A DNA stretch of 64,000 nt from Neostethus bicornis (lineage: Eukaryota; Chordata; Actinopteri; Atheriniformes; Phallostethidae). Below the pieces are notes generated by a model. The model did no database searches, had not been told where the DNA came from, and saw only the letters and a program-made list of their open reading frames with translations. Position 1 is the stretch's first letter. Each line of letters opens with the position of its first letter. A program made the position numbers and the translations under genes. Below are positions 1-62,994 of this stretch, piece by piece. Location: assembly GCA_902685375.1 (NCBI GenBank), contig LR738557.1, positions 16,306,001 through 16,370,000 on the forward strand. The letters run 5' to 3'.

Positions 1-1264
1 TGTTTCCGGAAATCTTTATCTGCTTCAAAAGTTGCCAAATTTAATGTGTCATGATTCCAACTCAACTAGTCAGGTAACCAGCTTGAAAAGGACAAAACTT
101 GGGTGCCAGAAAAGCACAGCAAGATCTTGGAAGTGTTTTATGATCTGTTTGGATTTTAATAATTGCATGGGGTAAGATAAATTCTAACTACTTTGTATGT
201 GATATCGAACATTTATGAACCTAGACCCTAAAATTGTTAAAAATATTCTTACAAAATGTCACTTTATGCATTTATTCTTGTAAAATTATAGCTAGAAAGA
301 GGACATTTAACTTTGGTAAGATGAAGTTGATGTAATTGTTCTGCAGAAAGAATTCTATCACCTGAAAAAAAAAAATCATTTTGGGAACTTGTTGTTATTC
401 CTGATTTTAAAAAATGCATAAAACTTTTATCCTAATAAAACCCAACATTTGTGTTTTGTTTCACCACTAAGCTTTTGTGAGTCAGTCTGTACAAAGAACG
501 AAGCCTGTTGCATCTGCAGAACAGAGATTTCAGAGGTTACATGGGTAACACCTGGAGAGGGATGGTTAGGTCTGACCTGGCAACGAGAACATGCAAGAAT
601 CACATCCTCCTGCCAGATCAACACACACTGATCGTTTCTGATGTTGTTCTGGCAGTAAATCATTGGGTTTGATGATGAAGGTTTGGAGCTGATAAAGAGG
701 GAGATGTTTAAAGAGAGGAGGAGTATTTCAGCACTCCAAAGTGGATTGCATTTATTATTTAGAAGTTGCACAGCTCCCCTTCTGTGCGAGCAGAGACAGC
801 GTGTTTGCAGGAAATAAACATCTGTCTCTCTCTGAAAACAAAATAAACCCTGAAGTAAACAGATTTTAGTTTTGAAAAACAGCATAAAATATAATGGATT
901 TATTAACTTAATGGACTTTTTTTTTGTACAGAAGAACATTGTTTTTGGCTCAGCTTTTTTGATCATGTTGAAACCAACTAAAACAAAAGCAGCTAAATGT
1001 TTTTGGAAAATTGGGGCAGAAAAGCACTGCTATGCAACTGCTTCATCATGGCAGTTTATTTTTCTCTCATCAGAGGCCCAAATTGGGTCCATTGGGTAAT
1101 ATTAGATGCATGTTTGAACATATAGAGCTAGTTTTGGTGCCATGAACGACAGGGAGGGTTCTCGCTGTGAAACCACTTTCAAAATGAGTATACTGTTAAT
1201 GCAAATGCCGACTTTACTTCACTGCATCTTGCAATCTGGTAGATGCAGTGAAATCTGATAAAAA
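1..1264. other. Intergenic sequence downstream of magi1
   Basis: AT-rich sequence with no recognisable gene, RNA gene or classified repeat. The ORFs here are short and lack family resemblance. Confidence 0.5.
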
Positions 1265-2095
1265 AGAACTTCACACAACCTTTTTCTTCTTCTTCTTTCG
1301 GCATTTCCCTTCAGGGGTCATCACAGCAAGTCAGTTTCTTCCATCTAACCCTATCTGCTGTATCCTCTTTGGTCACACTAACTATCTTCATGTCTTCCTT
1401 CACTGTATCCATGAACCTCCTCTTTGGTCTTCCTCTAGTCCTCTTTCCTGGTGGTTCCAAATCCAGCATACTTCTGCCGATGTACTTTCTCTCTCCTCTG
1501 CACATGTCCAAACCATCTCACTCTGGCCTCTTGGACTTTATACCCAAAACCTGACATGTGCTGTTCCCCTGATATACTCATTTCTAATCCTGTCCATCCT
1601 GGTCACTCCCAGAGAGATCCGCAGCATCTTCATCTCTGCTACCTCCATCTGTTTCCTGTCTTTTCCTCAGTGGCACTGTCTCTAGACCAAACAGCATGGC
1701 CGGTCTCACCACGGTTTTGTACACTTTCCCTTTCATTTTAGCTGAAACTCTTCTATCACACATCACCCCTGATACTTTTCTCCATCCATTCCAGCCTGCC
1801 AGCACATGCTTCTTCACCTCTTTTCCACACTCTCCATTGCTCTGGACTGTTGATCCTAAGTACTTAAAATCTTCTACCTTCTTTGTCTCTTCTCCCTGTA
1901 ACCTCACTCCTCTCATTCACACACGTACTCTGTTTTACTCTGACTAATCTTCATTCCTCTTCTTTCTAGTGCAAACCTTCACCTCTCCAGCTTTTCCTCC
2001 ACCTCTTCCCTCCTCTAACTACAGATCACAATGTCATTTGCAAACATCATTGTCCATGGAGATTCCTGTCTAACCTCATCTGTCAGCCTCACCAT
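1265..2095 (-). mobile_element. RTE-type LINE, 3' part of ORF2 (degraded copy 1)
   Basis: Minus-strand reading gives KVEDFKYLGSTVQSNGECGK, then KVYKTVVRPAMLFGLETV, WFGHVQRR-like sequence (frame disrupted) and RTRGRPKRRFMDTVKEDMK. This is the C-terminal end of a non-LTR reverse transcriptase. The upstream part contains MFANDIV where the catalytic box should read FADD, followed by a stop, so it is dead. The 3' end is a (GAA)n tail, seen as ttcttcttcttc at 1283-1295. Copies 2 and 3 lie at 32645 and 50995. Confidence 0.85.
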
Positions 2096-2129
2096 CACCA
2101 TAACAAACAGCAAAGAACTCACACAACCT

Positions 2130-2736
2130 CATTTGTTGAATATATTATTTTATTTTAACATCATCATAGTTCAACTTTTAATTTTCCCTTCATTCATTTA
2201 AAATGATCACCTCTCAATGTACACGTACTGCAAACTGTCAAAAAATATACAAACAAATGCAGGCTTGTGCTATAGTCTGGTCAAATGTCTAAAAAACAGT
2301 GGCACTGGGAGGAGTAGAGAGAGTGAACAAAGGCAGGAAAGACAAAAGAGAAAGACACTGAAACCGGTAAAGACATGCACAGCATCATCAGGAGCACCCG
2401 GCGGGTGCACCTCGGTGGATAAGTACATACATTTCTTCGTCTGACAGTGGGGTTTAGAAAACGCCTCATCAAATGAAAACTGCTGCTTGTTAATGAAACT
2501 GTTAGGCACATCTTTGTTTTTTCTAGTTTTATATTTTCTGGAAAAAATCTGTAAATGTAGAACGTTTAAAGAAAAAAAACAAAAAAAAGAAAGCTTTTAA
2601 AAGTTATTTGGAATCATTGTCTTGTTAGTAACTCAACTCTGTGTGTGTGTGCTGGATGTGTGTGTGTGTGCATGTACACGAGCAGCTGAAGATGGAGGTG
2701 AGTAGTTGAGGTGTTGTGTGGGTCCTTTCTGTCCAA
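2130..2736 (-). other. magi1: magi1 long-form 3' untranslated region (predicted)
   Basis: The non-coding stretch following the stop at 2737 contains TG microsatellite tracts (2641-2670) and A/T runs. On the minus strand AATAAA lies at 2154-2149, which would place cleavage near 2130. An RTE-type LINE lies directly beyond. The exact end is inferred. Confidence 0.55.
2149..2154 (-). promoter_or_regulatory. Candidate polyadenylation signal, long form
   Basis: AATAAA on the minus strand in an A/T-rich context about 585 bases after the long-form stop. It is the best hexamer I noticed between the stop and the LINE. Transcript 3' ends would be needed to confirm it. Confidence 0.5.
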
Positions 2737-51900
<49,164 letters not shown>

Positions 51901-52139
51901 CTAGACATTAAAACAAAAAACGTTTGTCATGGATTTCATCATTAAAAATTGACCCGATGCTAACATCTTAATTGTTTGAAGAAAAATAAATATTGTAGAA
52001 ATTCTAGAATTCTATTGACAACACAAGTACTACCAGGTGTGAACCAGCTGAGATGGAAATAAGCACTTTCAAATCCAAGGTCCTTGACCAGAAAAAGGCT
52101 AGGTCAAGGTCAGAGATAGGGTACTGCCCCAAATAAAAA

Positions 52140-52510
52140 CGTTTTAGTTTCCTGAAGTCTTGTTTAGGGGAAGATTGGAGAGGGAGATCAACAGGCAGAT
52201 TGGTGCAACATCCACAATAGTGAGGATGCTGAAGGGTAGCTGGACTCTTACTCACAGACTGGTGACCATTTGAGAAGGGCGCAGAGTAGAGCCGTTGCTC
52301 CTCTGCTTGTGATTGTTTTGGGAACCTTTAAAATGTCTCCTAGATGCCTCGTTGATGAGGCAAATCCAGGCCTGTCTCACTGATAGGAGACTCAGAGGAA
52401 GACCTGGAAAAACTACAGCTAGCCAGGGAAAGCCTTAAGAGCTTCCTAGATGAGCTGGAATATGGTGATATGGGTGAGGGATATCTCGGTTTTCTGCTGA
52501 AGCTGCTACC
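52140..52510 (+). mobile_element. Strongly decayed Rex3-like LINE remnant
   Basis: Order and wording follow the 3' end of the Rex3-like copies (gagagggagatcaacaggcag, acaatagtgaggatgctg, cagagtagagccgttgctcct, ccagggaaagccttaagagc, gagctggaatatggtg, ctgaagctgctaccc) but with heavy substitution. No usable frame. Confidence 0.55.
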
Positions 52511-52645
52511 CTCCCGGACGAAAATGAAAAAAAACAAATTTTCTGAGCTGCATAAAATTTGAAAATGTTTAATTGATATTAGCAAAGCATATTGAAAGAA
52601 AAGAGAAAAACAACACAGCTAGCTGGGAGGAGAGCTATTTCCCAC

Positions 52646-52647
<2 letters not shown>

Positions 52648-52697
<50 letters not shown>
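52648..52697. repeat. (CA)n microsatellite
   Basis: Uninterrupted CA dinucleotides, about 25 units, in the intron upstream of the GUK exon. Confidence 0.95.
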
Positions 52698-52699
<2 letters not shown>

Positions 52700-54547
52700 C
52701 ACGTACACAGGAGGGAAATACGGGAGAATCCATTGTTATTGATGTCCCTCAGTGTGAGGTGTTGCGGTAGCACCTAGCGAGATCCTGCCATATGTTTGGG
52801 GAAATTGTCTGTGTGTGAATGTGTGTGTGATCTGGCACGAAGCCTGCGAGATTCACACGTTGGCTTAAAATGGCTTTTTACCGTCTGCCAGGACAGCATC
52901 AATGGCAAAGGGTGCTACTACAGAAACAAAGGCATGACGGGAACATTGTAGCTTAAACTGTGTCTGGTAAGACACTCCTCTAAGATTTTTGTGTGGCACA
53001 TTTCCATTGTTGCATTAAAAAGATAACACCAAAAAAAAAAAAGCACCAACAACGTGGCGGTACTTGGTAACAAAAGAAGTCTTCATTTATTTCCTTGGTG
53101 CCTCTCGCCATCTTCCATCTCCTGATCCGTGTTGTCTCCCAATCACTTTGTCTCCAGTGAAATGGTAAGCAATAAGCAGGTAAAAATAGATGTGTCGGGA
53201 TATGAGGACAGGCTCCCTCTGCAGCCACGCTTGGTGACATTGGTGATAAATCACTGACGTGCACGCCCTCACTTAAACAAGCGCACAGTGAACTCCAGCA
53301 GGCGCGGGATATAAGGAGGAAAACGTGTCCACATAAAATACACAACTTCCTCTTACAAAGTGCTTTTAATTTACAACCACTCATTTACCCCCATGTTGAA
53401 AATAACAACATACGCCTTCTTTCTTTTGCACTAGTGTAACCACACCCAAGCAAGGGTAGAGTGAACAAGGACTCCCAAATGTTTAAATGGTTATATGTAA
53501 TATAAATAAAAGAAAAATCAATCTGATATTGTTCAATCTCTCTCTGAAAATGAACCGTGGAATATCCTCAGATAAACCAGAGTGTTTATCCAACTATTTC
53601 ATTCTTAAACAGCCATTGATCAGACTCTATTTAGACACATCTTTTCTTTTTTTTGTCAGTAGAATTGTGACCAGTGTATCAAAAGGGAGAGTCTTGGCTC
53701 ACGCCCAAGGGTGAGACACACTTATCACTACAGGCCAAATTAATTCAATACCCTCCAAACCACAAAAGCTCCATTGACCGAGCTGTGAAATGAAATGAGA
53801 AGGGAAGACACGCTGAGAATCGTGGACTGAAACCGCTCGCGTATAGGATGTTAACTATTAAAAAAACGAGTTACCACTAACAAATCAAAATCTGAACGAA
53901 ACATGGGAAGTTAGTTGAAATTTTGTTTCAAAGAAAAAACAGCGAGCTCTCCTGTAATAATGCACAATCCGGCATTGAATTTGGTTTCAGTATTTTTAAA
54001 ATGAATTGTTTAAAGAAGATTGAAGAACAAGAAAAGTGAAGAATAAGAAATTGATGGTAAACAATGAGAACATAAACTAATAATATAATCAATTCAGTGT
54101 CATAGTACAGAACTGTTGCTTCTCATTCACAGGGTTCCAACATCGCTGAGCACCAAACGCCAACACTCATCAAATTCCCACTGAACTGTGTTTATAGCAG
54201 AAAATTTCAGAAACCAACACAACATCTTAAAATTCCACTTTAGCATGAAACTCAATCTGCTTCTCAGACTGCCAAAGTTTCTTGTGGTCGCTCGTAACCA
54301 ATCTTCATACTTTCATCATTCAATCATGGATGTAAGGTGTCTAAACTCAACAGAAATTCAGACAAACACAAAGAATTGAAACATTCTGTCAAGTTTGAGA
54401 TGTTGTAAACTTAGTAAGAAAGTAAAAAAGCACCAAATTCCTAGAGGGTGAGGAAAACATTGTTCAGCGCCTTTGTTCATCACATACTGTACACCACAAG
54501 AGTGTAAGGATTCAAAAACTAGGATTTTGCGATGTTCTGAACCAAAC
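52698..54547 (-). other. magi1 upstream intron, proximal part
   Basis: No exon for the first part of GUK was found. 53080-53340 has mixed composition, but no frame with splice sites that fits MAGI1. Confidence 0.45.
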
Positions 54548-54830
54548 TGTTAAGGCAAAATGGTAAATGAACTCTACTTATCGAGCACTTTTGCATCTCT
54601 GTTGGCACTAAGAGTGCTTTACAGTGTAGCTCACATTCACCCATTTAGACACATATTCATACCTGATGGTGGATGCTGGCATGCAAGACAGAAACCACTA
54701 TCAGGAGCAATTGGGGGTTCATTGTCTTGCTTAGAGACACTTCGGCATAAACTCCGGGCGGGAGATCTAACCAGCATCCCTTCGATTACAGGGCTGTCAC
54801 CCTACTCACTGAGCCATCAAAAAAATTTAA
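54548..54830 (-). mobile_element. tRNA-derived SINE, second family, inverted older copy
   Basis: Reverse complement of the 63228 element: it begins with gtaaatgaactctacttat and ends with ctactcactgagccat, the complement of the tRNA-like head. More diverged than the other copy. Confidence 0.75.
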
Positions 54831-55149
54831 CCACACTGTGCAAAGTCCGCAAATGTCCAACTTTGTCTCCACAGAGTAGTACATTTTTAACGATTACGTT
54901 TTAAGAGCGTGTTATAAGTCGGTGTTTGGATCCCACAAGGCGAGTGGCTCGAATGGTTTATCAATCGAACACAAAACTGAAGCTTATGCACATATTTTTT
55001 TGAACATTTTTTATAAATGTGCATTTAAATTTAGCCTACATGTGGACTGAATTGTAAAAATACTGTCTTTTGGATGAAGACTTCAACTTTTTATAACATT
55101 TGGAAAGATTGGCCAAGAAATACAAAAATTTGGTTCCGAATGTACCATT

Positions 55150-55730
55150 AAATAGAGTTCCGTTCCGTCGTTTTGGCTTATCCGGGCTGGGTCCTTAAAA
55201 GTCTTCAGATTACAACAAATGTTTTCTGTGGCATCTATTTTCTTTTCTTCTTTCCAACTTTGTTATAGACCATTTTAACATAACAAATATTCCAGTTCAA
55301 ACCGTTTTAAAAATTATAAATTGGTAAAACAATCAGAAAAGGCTGGTAAGCTTCCATCTTCTGAGCCACTTTACTCACGAGGTGTTTAGGATGCAACTAG
55401 GATGTATCCCAGCTAGTACAAGGAAAGAGGCCCTTTTTGTGCTTTTCAATCATCATGTGGAAGAAAATGTTCGTTCCGTTCCGTCATCTTCCGCTTGTTC
55501 CAGGGTTGGGTCGCGGGGGCAGCAGCCTCAAACGGGAAGCCCAAGCTTCTCTCACCTGGCCGAGGCAGCGTCCTAATTATTGCTGACGCCGCACAGATCC
55601 GCCTGTCGATCTCCCGCTCCATCCTTCCCCCACTCATGAACAAGACCCCGAGATACTTAAACGCCTCCACTTGGGGCAGGACCCCGTCCCTGACCTGCAG
55701 GGGGCATTCCACCCTTTTCCGGGCGAGAAA
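55150..55730 (-). mobile_element. Rex3-like LINE fragments, rearranged
   Basis: Two pieces. A short 3' scrap lies at about 55157-55195 (gttccgtccgt..tatccgggctggg style). A better one lies at 55470-55730, reading MECPLQVRDGVLPQVEAFKY, LGVLFMSGGRMEREIDRRIC, AASAIIRTL, then directly ERSLGFPFEAAAPATQPWN. The middle of ORF2 is missing, an internal deletion similar to the 8990 copy. Confidence 0.7.
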
Positions 55731-58700
55731 TGTTGAGGCAAGAAGAAAATGTTGTCGTCATTTAATTTCAGAGGACACTCATGTGTATTTTGTCTTAACT
55801 TTTTCAAAAGGAAAGACTATTTTAAAGGGGAAAAAAACACACATTTTTCTAACAAAAAACTTTACCGATTTAAAGAATCAAAAACTTCCATCTAATCAGG
55901 CTATTTTCAAATTCATCTAACAGACATATAAATGACAACATATTAAAAGTACTTTTAACTGCACAAACTGTACATCTACATTATCTGGTTAACTTGGCAT
56001 TAATAACAAAATTAAGCCAAATAATAATGAGCATTTTTACTTTGTTGTGATCCCACAAAAAACAGAAAAGAGAATTGTTTCTGTCGTTCAGTTGAATAAT
56101 TGAGCATACATCACATTAAGCATCTTGGAAACCAAACAAACACATATTAATTCTAATAATATACCATTAAAAATAAGTTCAGATAGAATCAATAACAAAT
56201 AGTACATATTAAAGAGCGAATAGTTTTTTCTGAAATTTCAAATATTTATAGAGGGATTAGCAGTTGACTGCAAGCGACATGCGCAGTGCAACTAATACTT
56301 TTTTGCATGTTTCAGCTAGTTTTCTTTATCACAAGGTAGGAAATTATGGTAATAGGTAATAGGTAAAGAATAGGTAAAGAACTTCAAGATTGCTTCGAAT
56401 CTCTTTGTCAATAACAAAAAACAGTAGCGCTTTTTGCTACCACGATGTGTGTGCATCTGGAAACAACAAATCCCTCTATAGTTTCTGACAAATGCAGTCC
56501 TAGACTTCTTGGTTCTTCAACTTAATACGTCTCCTACTTACTTAGAAATAAAAATCAAAGAGAAAGTCAAAATCTTAAAATCAATTTAAAAAAAAAAAAA
56601 AAATCTAAATCTTGTATTTTGGCCACCCTCCTCCGTAGTCCCTTAATGACAGGATGAAAAATGGAAATGTTTTCACTTTTTTCTAAAAAAGCAAAATTAG
56701 ATCACTTTGATCAGAAACCTGTTAAGTCCAGGTCTGGTTGATTGCTGGCCAATCATTATAGTTTATTCTGACTAAGAAAGTTCACAAGTTCATGGGCTCA
56801 CACTAATATTTAAGATCTAAACGCTTAATCCAGCCTGCATTCTGTCTTGGTGTGATAAAATCTGGACATAACATCTGGAACCTGCTGTAACACAACAGCA
56901 CAAATAAAATATTTCAAATTCTATCTCTAAGCCATGAGGCAATGCACTAACAGATGCTCAAAGCACTGAATGCTTTCAGAATTTCTCTGCCTCTTTCCGC
57001 TATGAAATAAACACACCTGGAGTGATTGCTAGCATGCAGAGCAGCAGCAGGTATCTAAAGGAAACTAAGCTCATGAGCTCAGTGACCTTTGAGTCAACTT
57101 ACATCCCGCATATATCCAGCTTAACGCGTTTTAAGTCGCTGTTTCCAAACTCAGCCACTGTCCAGATGTTTGTTTTGCACCGTTTTACCCAAAATGCTCC
57201 TGCTCATTGTTGGCGTGTTTGTAAAACCCTACGAACATGGTACTTGCAATTGAGAAAATACAACTTAATAAATATCAGAAAAAAAGAGGTAATGCAGAAT
57301 ATTTAACTTTGATGGTTAAAGATTTAGATTCTATAATTCTCTGTTTGAGGGTCCAAATCGGCAGTTGGAGTTGGACTCCTCAGGAATGTTAGCCATTAAC
57401 AACGATCAATCAACAACAGAATGATTTATAAAAAGATTAGAAATAGATGTCAAGTTTTTTCTTCCTTCATGAGTTTCCTCAGGAAAATGAAACACTATAA
57501 CTTCAAGTATTAACATTTGACAAATGGTCATCCGTCTCTCTGTCGTTATGTGTGGCCATGCACCAGACTAGTGACCTGTTTGGGGTGTACTGCACCTCTC
57601 ATCAGTTAACAGCCAGGAAAGAGTCTGGCACCTTTCGCAACTCTGGTCGGGATAAGCGATTTAGAAGGAGAATGAATGAATAAATGCATTTAAAAAAAAA
57701 AAAATCTTTAAAAAAAATTGTCTTATCCAATCCAAGATTTTTCCTCTTCGATGGATCCCAGCCAAAAGATCCATCCAGGAGCCCCTTTAAATCCTGCATA
57801 TATGGCTCAATATGTCAGTAAACCACACAAAGAGATAAACCACCTATCCTTTGGGCAACGTACTCAACCAATCAGCCCTCTGTTATAACTTAAAGAGGTG
57901 CTGAGATTTATAGTCAAACATTATTATCAGTGATAAGGGAAACCTGCAGAAAATGTCTGTGGTTTAGATTGGATTAAGTCATTGCTTAATAACTTCAAAT
58001 TGATAAAAGGTTTTATTGTTTTTGGAAATTTTTTTGGCAAAAGTCTATTTTTCTTTAAGTTGCCCACTTTGAATTGTCGAGCCTTTGGTTTTTATGCCAC
58101 TGTGTTATTAATTAAACCCCTTCATGGAGAAATTGTTGCCCTTCTTTAAGATTTTTTTTTCTTTTTCTAAATCTAGGACACATACTGTATCCTCTTCCAG
58201 TACACAACAACTCGTAGATAATTAGTGTTTTAACCAGTACAACTTTTTTCCATGGATGACTGAAACCAGTTTTTGCTTGGTTGACAAAACACAGTAAACA
58301 GCACAGTGACTGAATTAGCATTTTGTTGGGAGGCGCCAGAGTCTAAATGTGCCCAAGCTTAGCAGTGGAGTGTAAAGGACTTGGCATGTAAGCAAGTAAA
58401 AAAAAATTATATTTTTTTAAGCAAAGAGATTTTGTTTCACCATTGATGGAGACACTCATTGAAGTTGAAAAAAAAAGTCTTGCCAAAATACTGAAATAAG
58501 TTTTTTTATTCCAATTTTTCCTGCATTTAACAGCTGAAATCTCAGAAACTGCAACTAATTTGTAACTATAAAAACTCCAATTAAATATGTTGTCATGCAT
58601 CTCTGAACTGCAGCCAACTACTTGCAGGGAATGAAAATTTTACACTTAAGAGCATAAATGTATTAACTTTTGTTTAAACAAACTCATGACATTGAAAAAA

Positions 58701-61700
58701 ATCTTATAACATCTTGTTTTAATTATTCAAGCAGCACCCTTCAAACACACATTCTCCTTTCAAACCAAAATCATCCAAACACCTAAAACTGCATCAGATA
58801 GGGAATAAGATTAGTCGCAATTAGGGGGGGAAATGTGTCTAACTGATTACTGGTGGTGCAGATGTCATAAAGATTTAAATAAAAAAACTACCACCACAGC
58901 AAAGCAGCATCATCTACCGCACACTCAGAAGTTTTATACTTTAAAATAAGACGCAGGAAGAAAGTGAAACTTTCCCTAACTTTTCTTTAACTGAAAACAG
59001 AAGTACAGAAATCTCAGTCATTAGCCAAAAAGATCCATCCAAGAGGCCCTTCACAGTTGCATAAAATTCAAACTCAATGTAAGACTTGCAGAAACACGGA
59101 GATAGGAAACAGTTTTAAAATATCACTTGAAATTTAGGTCTTTCTTTCTCAAGGTGCTAACTGCTTAGACTTTGGCCATAAAAGCATTTTTGGAAAGAAG
59201 AATAATTTTGCAGAAGTTCTTGGTGTTAGTTTCCTGCATTTCTAATGTGCGCCCCCCCATCGCCCCCCTAAAAAAAAGATGATTTCAGCTCTAAACTTGC
59301 TGTTTGCATGACAGAAACCAGTAGTAATCCAACATTTCACATCCCCACACATGATCATCTTCTTGTGTCATCTATAATCAGTTAGATTTTGGTGTGACCT
59401 GAACATCAATCAGGTTTTTTTCAGTCCCTGTAAAGTCTTTGATGAGCTACAAACAGCATTCGGCTACACCGTATCATTAAAACCACAATCGATAGACGGC
59501 AGTCATTGATCACAAGCGTGGTCGTGACCTTGGCCCTTCCAACTTTACATATGCTATCACTCAAGTTCGAGCAATGACTGGACATAGCAAGGTGGTGTCT
59601 CTTCAAACCAAGTAGGAAGTCTTAGATCAACGTATTGATATTTTCTAATCTCATCGTTTTAGAAACGACCCTCTCAGTAGTGAATGAATCTATCCTGTTC
59701 ATGGTGGGGATAGTCAGACCCTCCATGGACTAGAGCCATGCAATTCCTTATCGTTTTAGCTCTAATGCAGAGCCCGTAGGGTTGCAGACCCCTTGAGACC
59801 CAGCTGAATAGCTCTGCCTTGTAGGATTAGCCAAAAACTTCCAATTCCCTTTTGCACACTGCGTTTATGTTGTGGTTACAGTAAAACGTCTAAAAATTGC
59901 CTCAAGTCACAACTTTTTTTTGGGATATATTAGCAAATAGAAATTTTTGTCTCTTACGAAACAACCCACATGTGCAAAATAAGGTTAATTTAACGTGTTG
60001 GTTACATGGAAAAATATTTCTCCTCATTCCACTTCGAGCACAGCTAACACTAACTGGCAGACTAATCCAAGCAACTCATCTATATTTAATTGGTGGCAGA
60101 CTATTTTAGGTCTGGGTAGGGAAGGGTCTGCCCCTCTAGTGGTATGACAGACTCAAGACCATGACTGCTGACATTTGTAAAGGCAGAGAATGACACAAGA
60201 CTGAATTTGAGCATGCAATAACATAACAGCTAGAGATGACCAAGAGCTCTGCTCTGATCAGGTTTGATCCATCTAACCATGTAAAACTACAGGGAATCAC
60301 AAGACAGACAGAGAGGAGGGATGGGCAGAAAATTTACGCCTGTTTTGATCTGATCACAAGGGCATCAAAACAGATGAAGACTACAAACGGAGCCACGAGT
60401 ACAGGCATGCAATGCAACCAGCCACAACCCAGCATCTAAAAATATCCACGTGTGAAAAATCTGTTTATTTCTTCCACTTGTATTCCCCTAAAGCAGCAGA
60501 ACACCCTGGGTGCACATATCCCGCAGGCCTGGTCTAATATTTTAGTTTTGACCTACATTTAATTCCCTCCACAAGGACAATGTTGAGCTTGACTTCTTGG
60601 ATGACTTTGGTTTTATGGCTTGAAGCAGAGCAGTCATCTTCCACTGCATCTCTATTAGATCTAGCCTGATGGTGCGCATGGCATTTTTCATGACAGTGTT
60701 TTCTGTTTGCTTGAGACTCTTAGATTTTCCGATTTCTTTTGAAACATTTGAGTCAAATTCAGATGCAGCTTTTACTTCAACTTTTGTTGACTTTCTTGAT
60801 TTAAAAAAAAAAGAAAAGGTGATCATATGCAATCAATTCTAAAAGAAACATTTAAATAAGTTTCACCAAATACAAAACAAAACAAAAAAAAGCTTTTTTT
60901 CTAGCTTCAATTGAAAAGTGGTACAAAAATGTGTGGTTTTTATAGAAGTTAAGAACCTAAATAACACTTGAATATCTTAGAAAATTTTAAAGCAGCAATC
61001 CAGGACATTTGAGACAGGGCAAGCCTTTTTGTATATCTAAAACCAACCACCGCTGATGTCTTTTGTAATTTCAAGAGATTTTTTTATGCTGATGAAATAA
61101 CGGCTATAGTTAGAAATAAAATGTCAATTGGGTTAATGGCTTTAAAATCTCACTGCAGGGACAGAGTGGGGCATTGTTGTTTTACCAAACAATTGCATGG
61201 GTTCATTCTGGAATGACAAAACGGGGGACATGGCAGAAGGATGCTTTTGAGTTTGTGGGCACTTCATAGTTCTTTGTAGCTGGAAAAATAATGACCAGAA
61301 ATATTAGATTTTTAAACATATCAGAGAAGTTTGTCATTAATCTGCTGTATTCACTGATCCATACTCAACACTTATACTACTATATCCACACTGATCTATA
61401 ATCACTATATCCGATTAAAACTTTTGTGCATGTTATATGCAAACATGTTTTTTTTTTGGTTTGTTTTTTTACTGCGGTGTTGGGTGTGGATGGTGTGGGG
61501 TCGGGAGGTTTCATGTAAATCCTGATTTAATGATCCAATTGGATAACGTCCCGCTTCAACACATCTATCTAAAATTATTGAGCCGTTTTGCAAAGCATTA
61601 TCAACTTTAATGTGTTTATTTAATTGATAACGTAATACTTATTCATACTTATTTAATGGGAATCAGATTAATAATAGGAAAATTAAGTGGAAGTACTGGC

Positions 61701-62689
61701 TGGGGTCTGATAACCAAACCTGGCTGAACTTGCTCCAACTACAGTTTTTTGAGGCTTTTAGAGACTTTTTGAATGAAAATATTTTTGATGAGTTATGTTA
61801 CCAATGCCAAAACAAACTTTTCTCCAAAACAGAGCCAACTCTTGTTTTCTTAAAAGTAGCAATATTAAGTTAATTTTTGGACACCCAAAAAGAAAGGCAC
61901 AATATATCAAACAGTAGGGGAAAAAAAAAGTTTTTTTGATCAGATTGAAATTGAATGGATTGAAAATGACTTACGGATGGAAGTCGAAACATCATCTTGA
62001 AATACACTGTGCAGAAAAGACAACTTTGAATCTTTTCTATTTTTTTATTTAATTAAGAAAAACATAATTGGATAAATGCATTCAATAAAAAAAAAACTGT
62101 CCAAACAAACTTTTTCAATTAAAACCATTTCAATGTTTTACAGTAAAATTTTATAAACAGAAATGATCCTGAGTTGGGGCACCACTGTTGGTGACTGATT
62201 TTTTTTTCTGAGGGTTAATCATCAAGTGACCATTTAAACACAAACTTTCCACCATCAAGAAAACAGACAACAGAATAAAAATGTAACAATCAGCGTTAAT
62301 CTGGACTATAATCTGCTTTGTGCAGTGCGTTGTGACATAACCAACTCTGACAATCCCCATACGGATGCAAAGTGAGCACATCAAACTTATTAGTCAGCCT
62401 CTAAAATAAACACAACATGCCTCAAAGGAAGTAACTACAAGAAAAATAATGACTAGGCTTAGGAAGAGTCCAAAGCAGGTGATCATTTAAGATCTCTATC
62501 ACTCATAAAGATGAAAATACAAATATTATTCCACAATTGATATTTCAGTTTGAGGTAGCTCCCATCCATGTAGATGTACAGTAAATCATGACAACCCTAT
62601 CACAATAATAAAAATGGTTTCCAAAAATGAGAAACTTCAAAGACAATATGTGAACGTAATATGAGAGCATAATGAGGGGCAGGCATAGT
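55731..62689 (-). other. magi1 upstream intron, distal part
   Basis: Seven kb of mainly AT-rich sequence with one SINE/LINE-tail repeat (57545) and an unexplained exon-like ORF on minus (60548-60797). No MAGI1 exon seen. Confidence 0.5.
57545..57700 (+). mobile_element. Teleost SINE/LINE-tail repeat (decayed)
   Basis: gtgacctgtttggggtgtac, ctctcatcagttaacagcc, gggataagcgatttagaagg and gaatgaatgaataaatg parallel the common fish repeat tail 'cctgtccagggtgtacc..ggataagcgg..aatgaatgaatg' (recalled). It ends in A/T runs. Confidence 0.6.
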
Positions 62690-62994
62690 CCAGCTAACAA
62701 TTTAACGTTCCCAGAACATTCTGGGACGGTTTTTCAAAGGTTGGCAGAACGTTCCTTGAAGGTTATTTTTGGTTCTCTAAATGTTCAAACGTTATTTTTT
62801 GGTTTTCAGAACGTTCCTCTAACCTTAATTTTAACCATAGCGTTTGGAATTTGGTACTCTCAATGTTCTGGGAAGGTCAGGTTCTAACATTACCACCAAC
62901 TAACGTTTAGGGGACGTTGGTTTTTGGTCAGGTAAAAACAAACCTTTAGAGAACCTCTGGCTAACATTCCCTGGAGGTTCTCTGTTTGCTGGGA
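62690..62994. repeat. AACGTTC-rich degenerate repeat
   Basis: Around a dozen diverged copies of a short unit built on aacgttc, gaacgttcc or the complement, such as taacgttcccagaacattct, gcagaacgttccttgaaggt, ttcagaacgttcctctaacc and ctaacgtttaggggacgttg. Spacing is irregular and both orientations occur. This kind of repeat is common in fish genomes (recalled). Confidence 0.7.
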
